This document shows, one piece after another, positions 12,968 through 22,902 of a DNA stretch of 64,000 nt. The stretch lies in the NCBI GenBank assembly GCA_023105745.1, contig JALGQZ010000007.1, positions 55,099,569-55,163,568 of the forward strand, written 5' to 3'. The first letter of the stretch is position 1. Every line of letters starts with the position of its first letter. The notes below the pieces were generated by a model that worked only from the letters and a program-made list of their open reading frames with translations, was not told the DNA's origin and did no database searches. This DNA is from Austropuccinia psidii. Taxonomy: Eukaryota > Basidiomycota > Pucciniomycetes > Pucciniales > Sphaerophragmiaceae. Position numbers and translations under genes: made by a program.

Positions 12968-15707
12968 AATTACATCAACATAAGAATTTCTACTTATTTA
13001 TTATTCAAATCCATTATTACTTAGGAAAAAAGATCTTTAGAATTTAATCTGATTTCTAGTCACCACTTGGAATAATTTATATGATGAAAATTTAAATCCT
13101 GAGGGATTGGAAACTGCATTGAGTCATTTTTATGATAGGGAATTGCACCAATTTCACTTCAACAGCTCCAATATGTGTTCTAATTTCCTTCCTAAGAGAA
13201 GAAAATCAATATAGAATATTTGCTTTTCCTAAAAAAACTTCATGAAACAATGAAATATTGCTTTAGAAAATTACAAAGATACATCTTTACAACTTTTTGT
13301 TAATTGTATTCATATTATTTTGATCATGAAGGGGAGCTTGGTGATTTTTCTTCATACTTATTATAATAGGAAGGAGTAATAATATTTGATACATTTTAGG
13401 ATTAATTTTCTTTTTATGACTATTATTGCACTGGTGCAAAGTCTTATAATTTGCACAATTCTTTTGGGGGGTTTTCTATTTTTATCTATTGGTTTCAACT
13501 TCTTACCAGATTATAGTAGGAGGTCCTAGATGGCCTCCTACAGTAAAAAAGCTAAGAAATTTCAGATTTTTCAAACCAATATGTAGTCAAGATTCTCTAC
13601 TAAAACAAAGCTAATTGAGGTCTAATCTCTTGAACTAGGAGGAATTAAAGGTCCTTCATGTTTAAGAATCTCACAAAAGACTCAAAGAAACCTAAAAAAT
13701 TAAACAGAACAAATAAAATTTTGAACAAGAGTTAAAAATTATTATAGTAATTAGAATAAAATAAGAAGACTCAATCAAAACAAATTCCCTCAACTTTAAG
13801 TGTCTTTTAAAAGACATTTCAAAACAAGCCAAAATAAATTATCAAAGTAAAAGATAAAGGTAATTCATTCTGTTGCATTTTGAAAAAGAAACCTTACAAA
13901 CAATTGTATATCGGTATTTTTTTGATATTTGACTGAAAGAAATGGGAAATAAAATATCTAGATAGTTTCTTACTCAAGGAAAGGGATTTAAAAAATATTT
14001 TTCCCTCTTTTCCCTTTCTTTTTAATTTAGATAAAATTAGATATTATTGCATCTTGAAAATAAATAATTATATGGCAAAAAAATATCTCCTTTTTTTGAA
14101 AATCTTATGTTTCTCTTCTTTGGTATTGGAAAGGAGAGAGGTACTGTTAATATTGAATTAAAGCTACAAGCTATATACCGGAGATTAAGTAGAGATTTAA
14201 TAAGATCTATAGTGTTAATGAAAACAATTCTTGATCCATATTGACACCACAATAATGTAAAAAAAATATTCTCATTGTTTATAAAATTGGAAAATAACAA
14301 AATATTCAAATTCTGCAATCCTCCAGTAGAGTAGAAAATTCAGGAAGAATAACAAAAATAATAAGTAGGTTCAACCTAGCTCCATATATAACTCAAAAAA
14401 AGAATCAGCTGGCTCCAAGCCAAATTAATAATGGAACATCTATTATCAGGTGTAGTCACTTTGGTGATGGAAATTGTAAGTGATAATCTATAAGCATTCA
14501 CTACTACTTACCACTGGTTAAAAAGCCACCCAGCTCTTTATTAAAAAATGAAGTTCATTATATCAATTTTTATTTGAATTTTTTTTGAGAAATTATATTT
14601 GTAAAATAACTCTTACTTCCAAGATTGTTTCTTTTATTGTGGCCTCTTGGCATAGTCAAAGTATGATTCCAAGGCTAACAAGAAAAATTCAAACAAAACT
14701 GAAATTAAAATTTTAGTTCATTCTGTTGTAGGAATATAAATCATTTATTCTTCAGTATTTCTTTCACAAATTCTCTTCAGAACAACCTCAATTGATCAAA
14801 TAAATCAGCTTCTTACATTCCCTTGACCAAAAGAATGGTTCCAGACATAGGTTATTTAGGATTATTATCCAAATTGGAAGTAGCTCAAGCTTACAAGCTT
14901 GATGATTCAACTGAAAACATCTTTAATGTGATATATTCCTTAAAAAAACTGAGATTTCCCAATCCCCATACTTTTGAGAATTAAGTCATGTATACTTATA
15001 GAAGTTTCTTTTTGATAAAAGAGGGATAAAGATTCTTAGAAGCAAACTGTAGGATTGCTATTCTTCCAGTATTTGAAAGCTTTAAGTACGAGGCATAGAA
15101 AAAATGGGGTTCATTGTCAAGAAAGAAACTTAAATATGTAAGAAAAAGCGGGTTTGAATTGAAGCAGGTAGGCTAGATGATGCTTTAGGAGGTGTCAAAA
15201 TAACAAATCATCTTTCATCAGTATTTTACTTAAAAAGTAAGCTGGAATTCTTAATTGATCATTTTGCATTGGAACTTCTTTAAGAAAAGTGAAAATTGAT
15301 GGTTATTCTTATTGATTGAGAATACTAGGTGTCGGTTTGATCTTTTAGATATTTTCCGCAAGAATAAAAATTAATTAGTTTATGTAATAAGAAGCTTCAA
15401 TTATAAGACAGATTTAATTAAACATGATATGCTTCTACGAAAAGTGACATATTTGAAACGCGCTTATGGGAAGATTTGTTTTAGACTGTTTGAGATGAAG
15501 CTTTAAAGAATCAACTGAGATCTTATAAATCATCCAAAAATAAACTTAATATTATGAAGTAGAAAAAGTAATCTCAATATTCATCCCTTGAAAACTAATT
15601 TTGATGGAAAATTGTGATAAAATTCAGAATGTAATGCCAGTTTCACTTTGTTTATGTTCCATATAAGGCATTGTTTCCAGATTATTCCATTATTTACCGG
15701 TCTAGCT
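12968..15707. other. AT-rich stretch with no gene recognised
   Basis: I see no coding frame with recognisable motifs. The longest open frame (14,037-14,318, minus) is low-complexity. A short palindrome, GTAGGAGG and its complement CCTCCTAC, spans 13,516-13,541. The region is probably old transposon sequence. Confidence 0.4.
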
Positions 15708-15856
15708 AGTATTGATATAATTCAATAAAGTTCTGGAAAATTCGAGACGAACAATTTAATTTAATTAAATTCTAATTTTTGATTTTTTACTAATAAAAAT
15801 AATATTTGTATATATATATAGGTACAACTAATTAAGAAGGTGTTTTATAATTTTTA

Positions 15857-16074
15857 ATCTCCCCTATTGGAGAATTAGCGTACCTATTAAAATTGAATGA
15901 TTTTTAAATAATCAGTTAGTAAAAAATTAAAAAATAAAATAATAAAAAAAAATTAAAGAGAAAAAATCTCCCCTATTGGAGAATTAGCGTACCTATTAAA
16001 ATTGAATGATTTTTAAATAATCAGTTAGTAAAAAATTAAAAAATAAAATAATAATAAAAAATTAAAGAGAAAAA
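15857..16074. repeat. 109-bp tandem duplication inside the 3' LTR
   Basis: The unit starting ATCTCCCCTATTGGAG occurs twice in exact tandem (offset 109 bp) in this LTR and once in the other LTR. The two units differ by about one base in a run of A (AATAATAAAAA versus AATAATAATAAA). Confidence 0.95.
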
Positions 16075-16098
16075 ATCTCCCCTGAGGAGAGATTTTTT
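16070..16098. other. Hairpin in the copia LTR
   Basis: A perfect inverted repeat of ten bases (AAAAAATCTC / GAGATTTTTT) with a nine-base loop. The same hairpin is present in the other LTR at 20,570-20,598. Its function is unknown; a role in RNA structure or 3'-end formation is conjecture. Confidence 0.5.
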
Positions 16099-16225
16099 AC
16101 TCTTCGCTTGATGATTTAAATAGTGAATGATGTGTTATGCATATTCATAATATTTTCTCATTAAGTTAGGTTTGTTTACTTATTTTGTATTGTGTTGTAT
16201 TGAATTTAGTACAACAAATACAACA

Positions 16226-16236
16226 CTCCCCTCCAT
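16226..16236 (-). other. Polypurine tract of the young copia element
   Basis: On the minus strand the sequence GGAGGGGAG abuts the TG start of the 3' LTR. This is the expected plus-strand priming site for the element. Confidence 0.8.
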
Positions 16237-16242
16237 CACACA

Positions 16243-19200
16243 TCATGAGTGGTTAAGTATTGAAATAAAGTGCGAGTTCTTTATCCATCCAAGTGGTTTT
16301 GTTAAGATATCAGCCACTTGTTCATTGGTCAATACCCATTTTAGGCTTAACTTGTGTGTGGCTATGAATTCATTGATGATGTTGAATTCCCGTATCAAGT
16401 GTCGGGTTTGTTTCCGACTCATCGACTCAGTTGATATACCAACAGCTGTACGATTATCCGATAGCAACATTGGTATCGGATTCTGCAGGATTGGTTCAAA
16501 TAAGTTGTATAACCATAAAACTTCCTTTGCAGCGAAAGAAAGAGCCATGTATTCAACTTGAGCAGTTGAAGACGCTATTGTCGTTTGCCGTTTTGATTGC
16601 CACCCAACAGGATTGATACCATGTAGAATGACATAGCCATGAGTAGATCAATTTTCTTCACCACCCCAGTTTGCGTCAACAAAACACTTCATTTCGGACG
16701 ATTTATTCGATTTGCTGATCAATATACCCATATCCCTCGTCCCACGTAAATAAGCCGTTAGGTGTTCAAGAGCATTCCAATGTGTTTTGTCTGTACACAG
16801 GGAAAATCTCGCGAGGTAATTTACAGCAAAAGAGATGTCAGGACGACTTGCCTGTGCAATGTACAGGAGAATTCCAATTCTTTTCAGATATGGCTTGTCC
16901 ATATTTCCAGCGGAGCTGTTGGATTCAAGTCGGCAATCAGCCGGCAGAGGAGTTCTCGCAACAATCTTGCTTGGATTCAAACTCGTCAGCTTATCAATTA
17001 GATCAGGTTGCCAAAGTTTGAAACCTTCCCTTGTTTCTTCTATTGAGATTCCTACCAGACCACTGATATATTTGTCCCATTTTATTTTCAAAAAAGTATT
17101 AAGTTGTTCAGATATTTGACCAAGCAGTGCCATCGATGATGCAGTTAAAGCCCCGTCATCAACATGAATCCATAGAATAGCTTGATCTTCACCTTCGTTT
17201 AGGGTGTAAGTACTTGGATCCTCCTGGTTATTTTTGAAACCGATACGCTGTAAAATCCCTTTTAAATGTAACCACCAACATCTTGAAGCCTGCTTCGTCC
17301 CATATAATGCCTTATTGAGTTTCAACACACAGGATTTTGGCACTTTCAATCCCATTGGGGGCCAGATATAGACTGGCTTGTCAATTAAGCTGTGAAGGAA
17401 AGCGACCTTCACATCAAATGTTTTAACCTTCCAGTTCTTCAAACATGCAGTAGAAAAGAGTAGACGCAGGGAACTGAAAGTGGGGGTGGGTGCAAACGTC
17501 TCATCATAATTAATTCCATGGATTTGACGAAATCCCCTAGCAACTAACCTAGCTTTGAAACGTTCAGGCTTCTTCGTGAAAATCCATCTTGTACCAAGGA
17601 TGCTCTCATGCGGTACCTCCTTCAAAGCACTATTGAGAGTAACCGGCGTGAAAACACTCTCCGTCCTCATACTATCAATCTCCTCATTGATTGCTTGAAT
17701 CCAATCGGTTTTGTTGGCCGAAATGATTGCTTCTTTATACGTCGAAGGTATTGATATTTGTAAACCAGACTGAGCCGATAAGTTCAAAATGGACTCATCT
17801 TGTTTTCTCAATTCCCTAACCATGGAGTCATCAAAAACATTACGTACTTGTATTGATCCAATTTGGCGAACATCCTTGTTGTTTGCATAAAATGTAAATT
17901 CATCAAATGTAACGCTTGCTGATTTGATGATCTCTTTCTTCCCCGGCACCCAAAACAGCCACCCTTTAGAGTCTTCTGAAATCCCAATATGATATCCTAT
18001 TAGTGCCCTAGGTGAGAAGTCCTTTTTAAAGTTATGATTATACAGAAAAGATTTTGCTCCAAAAACACGAAGGAGAAACATGTCCGGGCGCTTCTTTCCC
18101 AGGATCTCAAAAGGAGTTTTAACATTATCCGCATGAAGCGAGCGGTTATAGATCCAGACTGAATGTCGAAAGGCCCATGGCCATAAGAAAGATGGTAGTC
18201 TTGCAGCGAGCAGGGAAGTCCTGGCCATCTCGGAAATTGTCCGATTGGTCCTTTCAATTCGACCATTTTGATGATGCTCGTAGGGCATAGAGTATTCACG
18301 AGCTATCCCATTTTGAACTAGAAAATCATTAAATAAAGTATTTTTAAACTCTGTGCCATTATCAGTCCGGATAGTCCTAATCCTATGATTAGTGACATTC
18401 AAGAATTGTTTAATCCAATTCATAAAGTAACTTTTTGCTTCGGTCTTGTCAGACAGCGGAATAGCAACTACAACCCGCGAAAAAGCATCCTGAATCATTA
18501 GAATGTATTTTTTGTTATTTAGACTCAACTCATATGGACCCATCAGATCAGCAACGATTAGATCACCAGGGTTATTCACTAAGTCTTGTGAAGCAGCCTT
18601 CACAGGGCGATGTTGGCTTTTTGCGACGGAGCAATCATGACATAATTTAATGTCACGAAAAGGAGTATGAGGAATATTGAGAACAGCATTTGATTTCTGC
18701 ATATTTTTCAATTGACGAATGGATAGATGACCAATCCTTCTGTGCCATAACATACTATCAGTATCAAGAGAATCATTCAGAGAAGCCACAGCAGATATGT
18801 TTGACGAGAAAGAACGTATATAAGTATCATTTTTGAAGGGTAAATGAAAAGGGATAAACCATCTGTCATCTTTTCGGATAGTATTGAATTTAATGTTTGA
18901 ATTGGAAATAGTAAAGAGATTATTGGAGAAGAATACTGAAAAATTTTCCTTTAATAAATGTCCAAGGGATAGTATTACCCCAGGTATATTTCGACAGTAT
19001 AAGACATTATTCAAACAAAGTAAGCCATAGGAGGTGTGCAACTCGATGGTTCCTATTGCATTGACTGGAAACGATTCGGATGATGCAACAGACAACGTCA
19101 TGTCAGTCGATGTTAAGGAGGTGAATAATGAGATATTGCCTACTACGGAATGTGTAGCTCCTGAATCAAGTAATGCTTCGCTAGCTTCCAAAGCAGACAC

Positions 19201-19803
19201 TACTCCTAATCCTGCTACATTTGCCCGTTGATGTCTTGCTTTACTCTTTGCTTCATTCGCTTTTGCTTTAACCGGACAATCTGGTGACCAGTGCCCAACT
19301 TCACCACAATAATGGCAGGGAAATCTGGAACTAGGGACTTTGGAAGATGATGATACATTGGATCGATGAGGATATTTATTTGGTACACGCAAGTTTTGAG
19401 CAGAATGTGAATCTTTCTTGCCGAATTTAGAGGCAGCATTGATCCTCGCTATTTCAGTGCTGTGATCGAAAGACGGTGAGGCAGTGGAAATTTGTCTAAT
19501 CATATTCATCAAATCTTCTGGCCGAACTTTAATGTTAGGATTGGTAGCCATGAGAGTATTAAGTGCAGGAATTATAAGTTGATGCATCGACGGGACCGCA
19601 AAATATATGGCTAATGTCATCATCATTTCAGAGTCGATTTTTCCTAATTGGTTTTCCAAATTTTGCACAGCTTCAGTGATTGATATTGCGTAATTATTGA
19701 TATTACTGGAGTGATCTGAAGAAGGGTTAAAGATGATGTTCGCATGGTATACAACTGATGACCATGAGGGGCGATTAAACCTGTCTCTTAACGCTTGATA
19801 GAT
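16243..19803 (-). CDS. Copia pol polyprotein, one internal TGA
   Basis: This is the pol part of a single gag-pol frame. In order on the minus strand it has a gag zinc knuckle (C-H-Y-C-x4-H-x4-C, near 19,310), protease L-L-D-S-G-A-T near 19,170, GAG-pre-integrase (L-W-H-R-R-I-G-H, then C-H-D-C) at about 18,745-18,640, integrase with D (V-A-D-L-M-G-P), D (R-T-D-N-G-T-E-F) and E (G-R-I-E-R-T-N), RT (L-V-A-R-G; W-I-H-V-D-D active site near 17,165) and RNase H (S-S-T-A-Q-V-E-Y-M; S-D-N-R-T-A-V). All catalytic residues I could locate are kept. The only break is TGA at 16,648-16,650, before the last 135 codons, which carry most of RNase H. It makes the replication enzymes of the element if that stop is read through or absent in related copies. 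Confidence 0.93.
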
Positions 19804-19806
19804 TCA

Positions 19807-20133
19807 TCATGCATTCGAGTCAAGGATTCGAGACATTACAGATTCATAAGCATGACTGTTGACACTATGCTCAATGAAGAGCCGAGCTACTAAATTTCTT
19901 TTAATGTTGGAGTCGACAGAGGTTTGTTGGAAGTAATCGGAATCACCCATAAAATAGGTTGTCCATGCAGTGATCATATTCTTTGACCATAAGTTGAAAT
20001 TAGCGCCATTTTCTCTAAGCTGAGGTTTGATCTTCTCCGCTAATGAAATGAAACGCTGAAAGATTTCTGCCTGCCTGTCAGCCTGCAGGACAACATCCAT
20101 ATTGTCATCGGGAGTTTCTTTCGATTCAAGCAT
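19807..20133 (-). CDS. Copia gag N-terminal part, ending in tandem TGA TGA
   Basis: Starts at the first ATG after the leader (M-L-E-S-K-E-T). The open frame runs back into the LTR, but only from a TTG. The 108-residue product has typical copia gag features (N-F-x-L-W-S-K-N-M, then W-x-x-Y). It ends at TGA (19,807-19,809), followed at once by a second TGA (19,804-19,806). Pol continues in the same frame (I-Y-Q-A-L-R-D-R-F), so the stops split what is usually one continuous gag region ahead of the zinc knuckle. They could be C-to-T mutations of two CGA codons or a site of stop readthrough; the sequence alone does not decide. Confidence 0.85.
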   Translation of the reverse strand: MLESKETPDDNMDVVLQADRQAEIFQRFISLAEKIKPQLRENGANFNLWSKNMITAWTTYFMGDSDYFQQTSVDSNIKRNLVARLFIEHSVNSHAYESVMSRILDSNA

Positions 20134-20311
20134 GTCGTTAGTAGAATCGGAAGGTTGAAAAGCTTGTCTGGAATGAGTATTAGGAGGAGCCAGTCTGAGA
20201 AAATTTAAGAAGCAGCGGAGATGAGAAATATAGTACGATAATATAAGATAAGTAGGTAAAATAAAAGATAGAGTATTGTTTATGCGCGAGATAGAGCAAT
20301 TAGAGTACGCA

Positions 20312-20321
20312 GCCCATAACC
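20312..20321 (-). other. Primer binding site, copia half-tRNA type
   Basis: Directly downstream of the 5' LTR, the minus strand reads GGTTATGGGC. This is the core of the site used by Drosophila copia, which pairs with the anticodon arm of initiator tRNA-Met (complement GCCCATAACC, containing the CAU anticodon) rather than with a tRNA 3' end. The match is ten bases; the tRNA of this species is not visible here. Confidence 0.6.
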
Positions 20322-20725
20322 TGATATAATTCAATAAAGTTCTGGAAAATTCCAGACGAACAATTTAATTTAATTAAATTCTAATTTTTGATTTTTTACT
20401 AATAAAAATAATATTTGTATATATATATAGGTACAACTAATTAAGAAGGTGTTTTATAATTTTTAATCTCCCCTATTGGAGAATTAGCGTACCTATTAAA
20501 ATTGAATGATTTTTAAATAATCAGTTAGTAAAAAATTAAAAAATAAAATAATAAAAAAAAATTAAAGAGAAAAAATCTCCCCTGAGGAGAGATTTTTTAC
20601 TCTTCGCTTGATGATTTAAATAGTGAATGATGTGTTATGCATATTCATAATATTTTCTCATTAAGTTAGGTTTGTTTACTTATTTTGTATTGTGTTGTAT
20701 TGAATTTAGTACAACAAATACAACA
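20322..20725 (-). repeat. 5' LTR of the young copia element (404 bp)
   Basis: Carries one copy of the 109-bp unit that is doubled in the other LTR and is otherwise almost identical to it. It should contain the element promoter; no TATA box can be singled out in such AT-rich DNA. Confidence 0.95.
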
Positions 20726-20827
20726 AGTATTTATGATAGAAAGAAGGACTCAGAAGGATTTGATGAAACGTGGCGGTCTCATTCCTATAAAAATATACTC
20801 TTTTCTCGGCTCAAACTAACCTCAAAT

Positions 20828-21110
20828 TGTTGTAACAAATACAAGATACTATTTAAAATTAAAACCTAACATAGTGAGATACATAATGAATATGCATAAC
20901 ACATTAATGTACTATTTAAAAAACTTATTTATATTCATTTTTTAGATTTTATTTCTTAACTAATGATTAAATACTTTTATTAAGATAAATGGGTACGCTA
21001 ATCTCAGGGGAGATCAATTAATACTTTGTAGTTAGAGATTATCATACCCATACTTATTACTATTAGTTAGATTAAGAAATAAATTTATTTGAAAATACAA
21101 CACAAATACG
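20828..21110 (+). repeat. Diverged relative of the same copia LTR, opposite orientation
   Basis: Begins TGTTGTAACAAATACAAG and continues with ATGAATATGCATAACACA and GTACGCTAATCTCAGGGGAG. These are diverged versions of the young LTR's start, middle and hairpin region, here on the plus strand. No coding region follows, so it looks like an old solo LTR or fragment. The 3' end is uncertain. Confidence 0.65.
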
Positions 21111-21239
21111 TACTGCAAGTTGGAAGGGCCACAATATAAACCAAAAAAATTCTTGAAAAATTCATAGAATCACAGCTGTGGATTAATGAAGTTACAGCTT
21201 AATACGCACACATCTTTTAAGGACCCAGAAACATTACAA

Positions 21240-22001
21240 CGCAATTTAATATGGGATAAAAGCCGCGAAAGGGGGCACCTCTGCATCACTTGAAAAGGGT
21301 AACTTATGGAAATTGGAATTTTTTTCATCTCAAATGAGCTTTCCTGATGGAGTGAGGAGTTGATCTTTGAAAGTTGAAGAGATGCTTCTCAAGACCTTTC
21401 AGCCAGCTTCAAATGACCTCAATACGAGAAATTGCCTCATATGGCCATCCTGATGTCTCAGTGCACAATCAAGTCACAGGTTGGAGCTAAATTGAATTGC
21501 ACAAGCACAGAACATCTTTAGCCATTCATCTTGGGACTGCTTCCAACAGTGAGGGACACTGAACTGCATGTATTCCATTGCCGGGGATACCTCGAAAAAA
21601 ATGGGGCAGACGCTTTATGATGGCGTAGAATGTCCCAAAGAAGCCTGCTTCAATCGACGTGCTTGCTATAGAAATCCTTTTTTTGAAAAGCTGGGATAAC
21701 TTGTGAATGCAGGCTGTACAGATTTTGATCATTAGTTGCCAATGGCCTTGCTCTTTCTCTGAAGGCTGCTGCCGACTTATCTAGAGCGCAGCCGCGGCGG
21801 CTTCAGGAAACCTGACGGGCAGAATTGCAGTAGCTGGTGCGCCGTGGACTATAAATAGCCAAACATCAAGACAACCGCAGTTGATGAATCCAAAATACTT
21901 CGATCGATGTCCCTTTTTTGAGTCTGCTCCAAACTCAGGCCTCAATAGTTGCATACCGGGAATCGATCGGATTATTCGCACAAACCGTAGGGAATTACTT
22001 G
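21240..22001 (+). other. Upstream region of the OPI3-like gene
   Basis: GC content rises visibly here compared with the flanks (for example AGCCGCGGCGGCTTC near 21,790). No conserved protein is recognised in the short open frames on either strand. It probably contains the promoter and 5' UTR of the gene starting at 22,002; an in-frame extension to 21,918 has no ATG. Confidence 0.4.
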
Positions 22002-22902
22002 ATGTCGACCAAGCAAGTCAGCTGGTACGAGGGTGGCCTTATTGATATTCAACAAAAGTCCTTTTGGATCTCAATCGGCTGGATCGTATTCAATCCGCTG
22101 TTTTGGAATATAATCGCCAGGACCGGTCAGTAAATTTTTGGAACTGCTAACTTGTGTTGACTCAAGATTGGCGTCTTGCCTTTTTGTTTAAAGAACATGC
22201 CACTCGAGTTTTAACCAAGACATTCGGATCGGCTCATAAAGGCTGTTACTTCCTTGGTGCATTGATTTTCACCATTGGGCTAATTCGAGATCATCAGTGT
22301 GTTACCAATTGCATTAGTTTCATTTTCTGGAGTTCCTCATCATGCCTGTTCATTAAATACTAGTTACAAGCAAGCTTTGGAGTATCAACCAGTTTATTCG
22401 GCATTTGAACACCCATTTGTTCAACTAATTTCGAAATCAATATTCGCCCTCGGCTCGGTGTTGGTTGGGAGCTCGATGTGGGCGCTTGGTGTTACCGGGA
22501 CCTATCTTGGGGATTATTTTGGTATTCTAATGGACAAGATGGTTGAGGGGTTTCCATTCAACTTGTTCTCAAGCCCAATGTATGACGGCAGCACATTGTG
22601 TTTCTTTGGCACTGCTCTCAGGTAAAGTTTTTTAGGCTAATTTAACGATTAGGGATTATCAACCTATCGACTCACTCTCGCCGGTACTTACCTTTTATAA
22701 GCTATCGCTCACCGGCTGGTCTACTTCTCTCAACCATCGTTTATATAATGTATCAAATAGCCCTGCGATTTGAGGAGTGGGTTTTTGCGCTGAATGATAT
22801 TTATGCTTTCAAGTATTAATGTTTTATTTTCTAACCTATTGCATTAGTCCTTTCACAGCTAAAATCTACCGCGAAAGGGCAGCCAGGCTCAAGTCAAATT
22901 AA
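22002..22902 (+). CDS. OPI3: Phospholipid N-methyltransferase, Opi3/PEMT family
   Basis: Five exons: 22,002-22,125, 22,194-22,296, 22,364-22,621, 22,702-22,776 and 22,848-22,902, all with GT...AG introns, giving 204 residues (yeast Opi3 is about 206). The family performs the last two S-adenosylmethionine-dependent methylations that turn phosphatidyl-monomethylethanolamine into phosphatidylcholine in the ER membrane. Recognisable landmarks are F-N-P-L-F-W-N-I, L-T-K-T-F-G, G-C-Y-F-L, R-D-H, T-Y-L-G-D-Y-F-G-I-L, F-P-F-N, M-Y-D-G-S-T and, at the C-terminus, P-F-T-A-K-I-Y. Several hydrophobic segments fit a multi-pass protein. CTAAC branch-point-like motifs occur in introns 1 and 4. The start is the first in-frame ATG. 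The usual Glu-Glu before P-F-T-A reads Glu-Asp across the last splice junction. It is an isolated conserved gene among transposons and appears functional. Confidence 0.92.

Larger units (their letters stand above)
15713..16225 (-). repeat. 3' LTR of the young copia element (513 bp)
   Basis: On the minus strand it starts TGTTGTATTTG and ends ATTATATCA. It is 109 bp longer than its partner because an internal unit is duplicated (15,857-15,965 and 15,966-16,074). It contains an A/T-rich hairpin, AAAAAATCTC paired with GAGATTTTTT, at 16,070-16,098, which could affect transcript end formation. Confidence 0.95.
15713..20725 (-). mobile_element. Complete, young Ty1/copia LTR retrotransposon (5013 bp)
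   Basis: Both LTRs are present (15,713-16,225 and 20,322-20,725) and start or end in TG/CA. The element is flanked by the 5-bp duplication AGTAT at 15,708-15,712 and 20,726-20,730. Between the LTRs, read on the minus strand, lie a primer binding site, gag with a zinc knuckle, protease, integrase, RT and RNase H, then a polypurine tract. Apart from one extra 109-bp unit in the left LTR, I find a single base difference outside the repeat between the two LTRs (G at about 15,745, C at about 20,354). That implies a recent insertion. The open frame is broken only by TGA codons. Confidence 0.95.

Noticed and set aside
13516..13541. Palindrome GTAGGAGG/CCTCCTAC as a terminator or binding site
   Set aside because: It is an isolated 8-bp stem in non-coding DNA with no gene nearby; chance is a sufficient explanation.
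16172..17119. Plus-strand open frames across the copia LTR and RNase H/RT
   Set aside because: They are shadows of the minus-strand pol, which carries all the recognisable motifs.
21918..22001. N-terminal extension of the OPI3-like protein
   Set aside because: It opens only at TTG; starting at the ATG at 22,002 gives the usual family length.
22675..22700. Possible coding segment Y-R-L-T-L-A-G-T-Y-L-L between OPI3 exons 3 and 4
   Set aside because: It is followed at once by TAA and is out of frame with the clear exon 4. Splicing from 22,621 to 22,702 gives exact family spacing instead.
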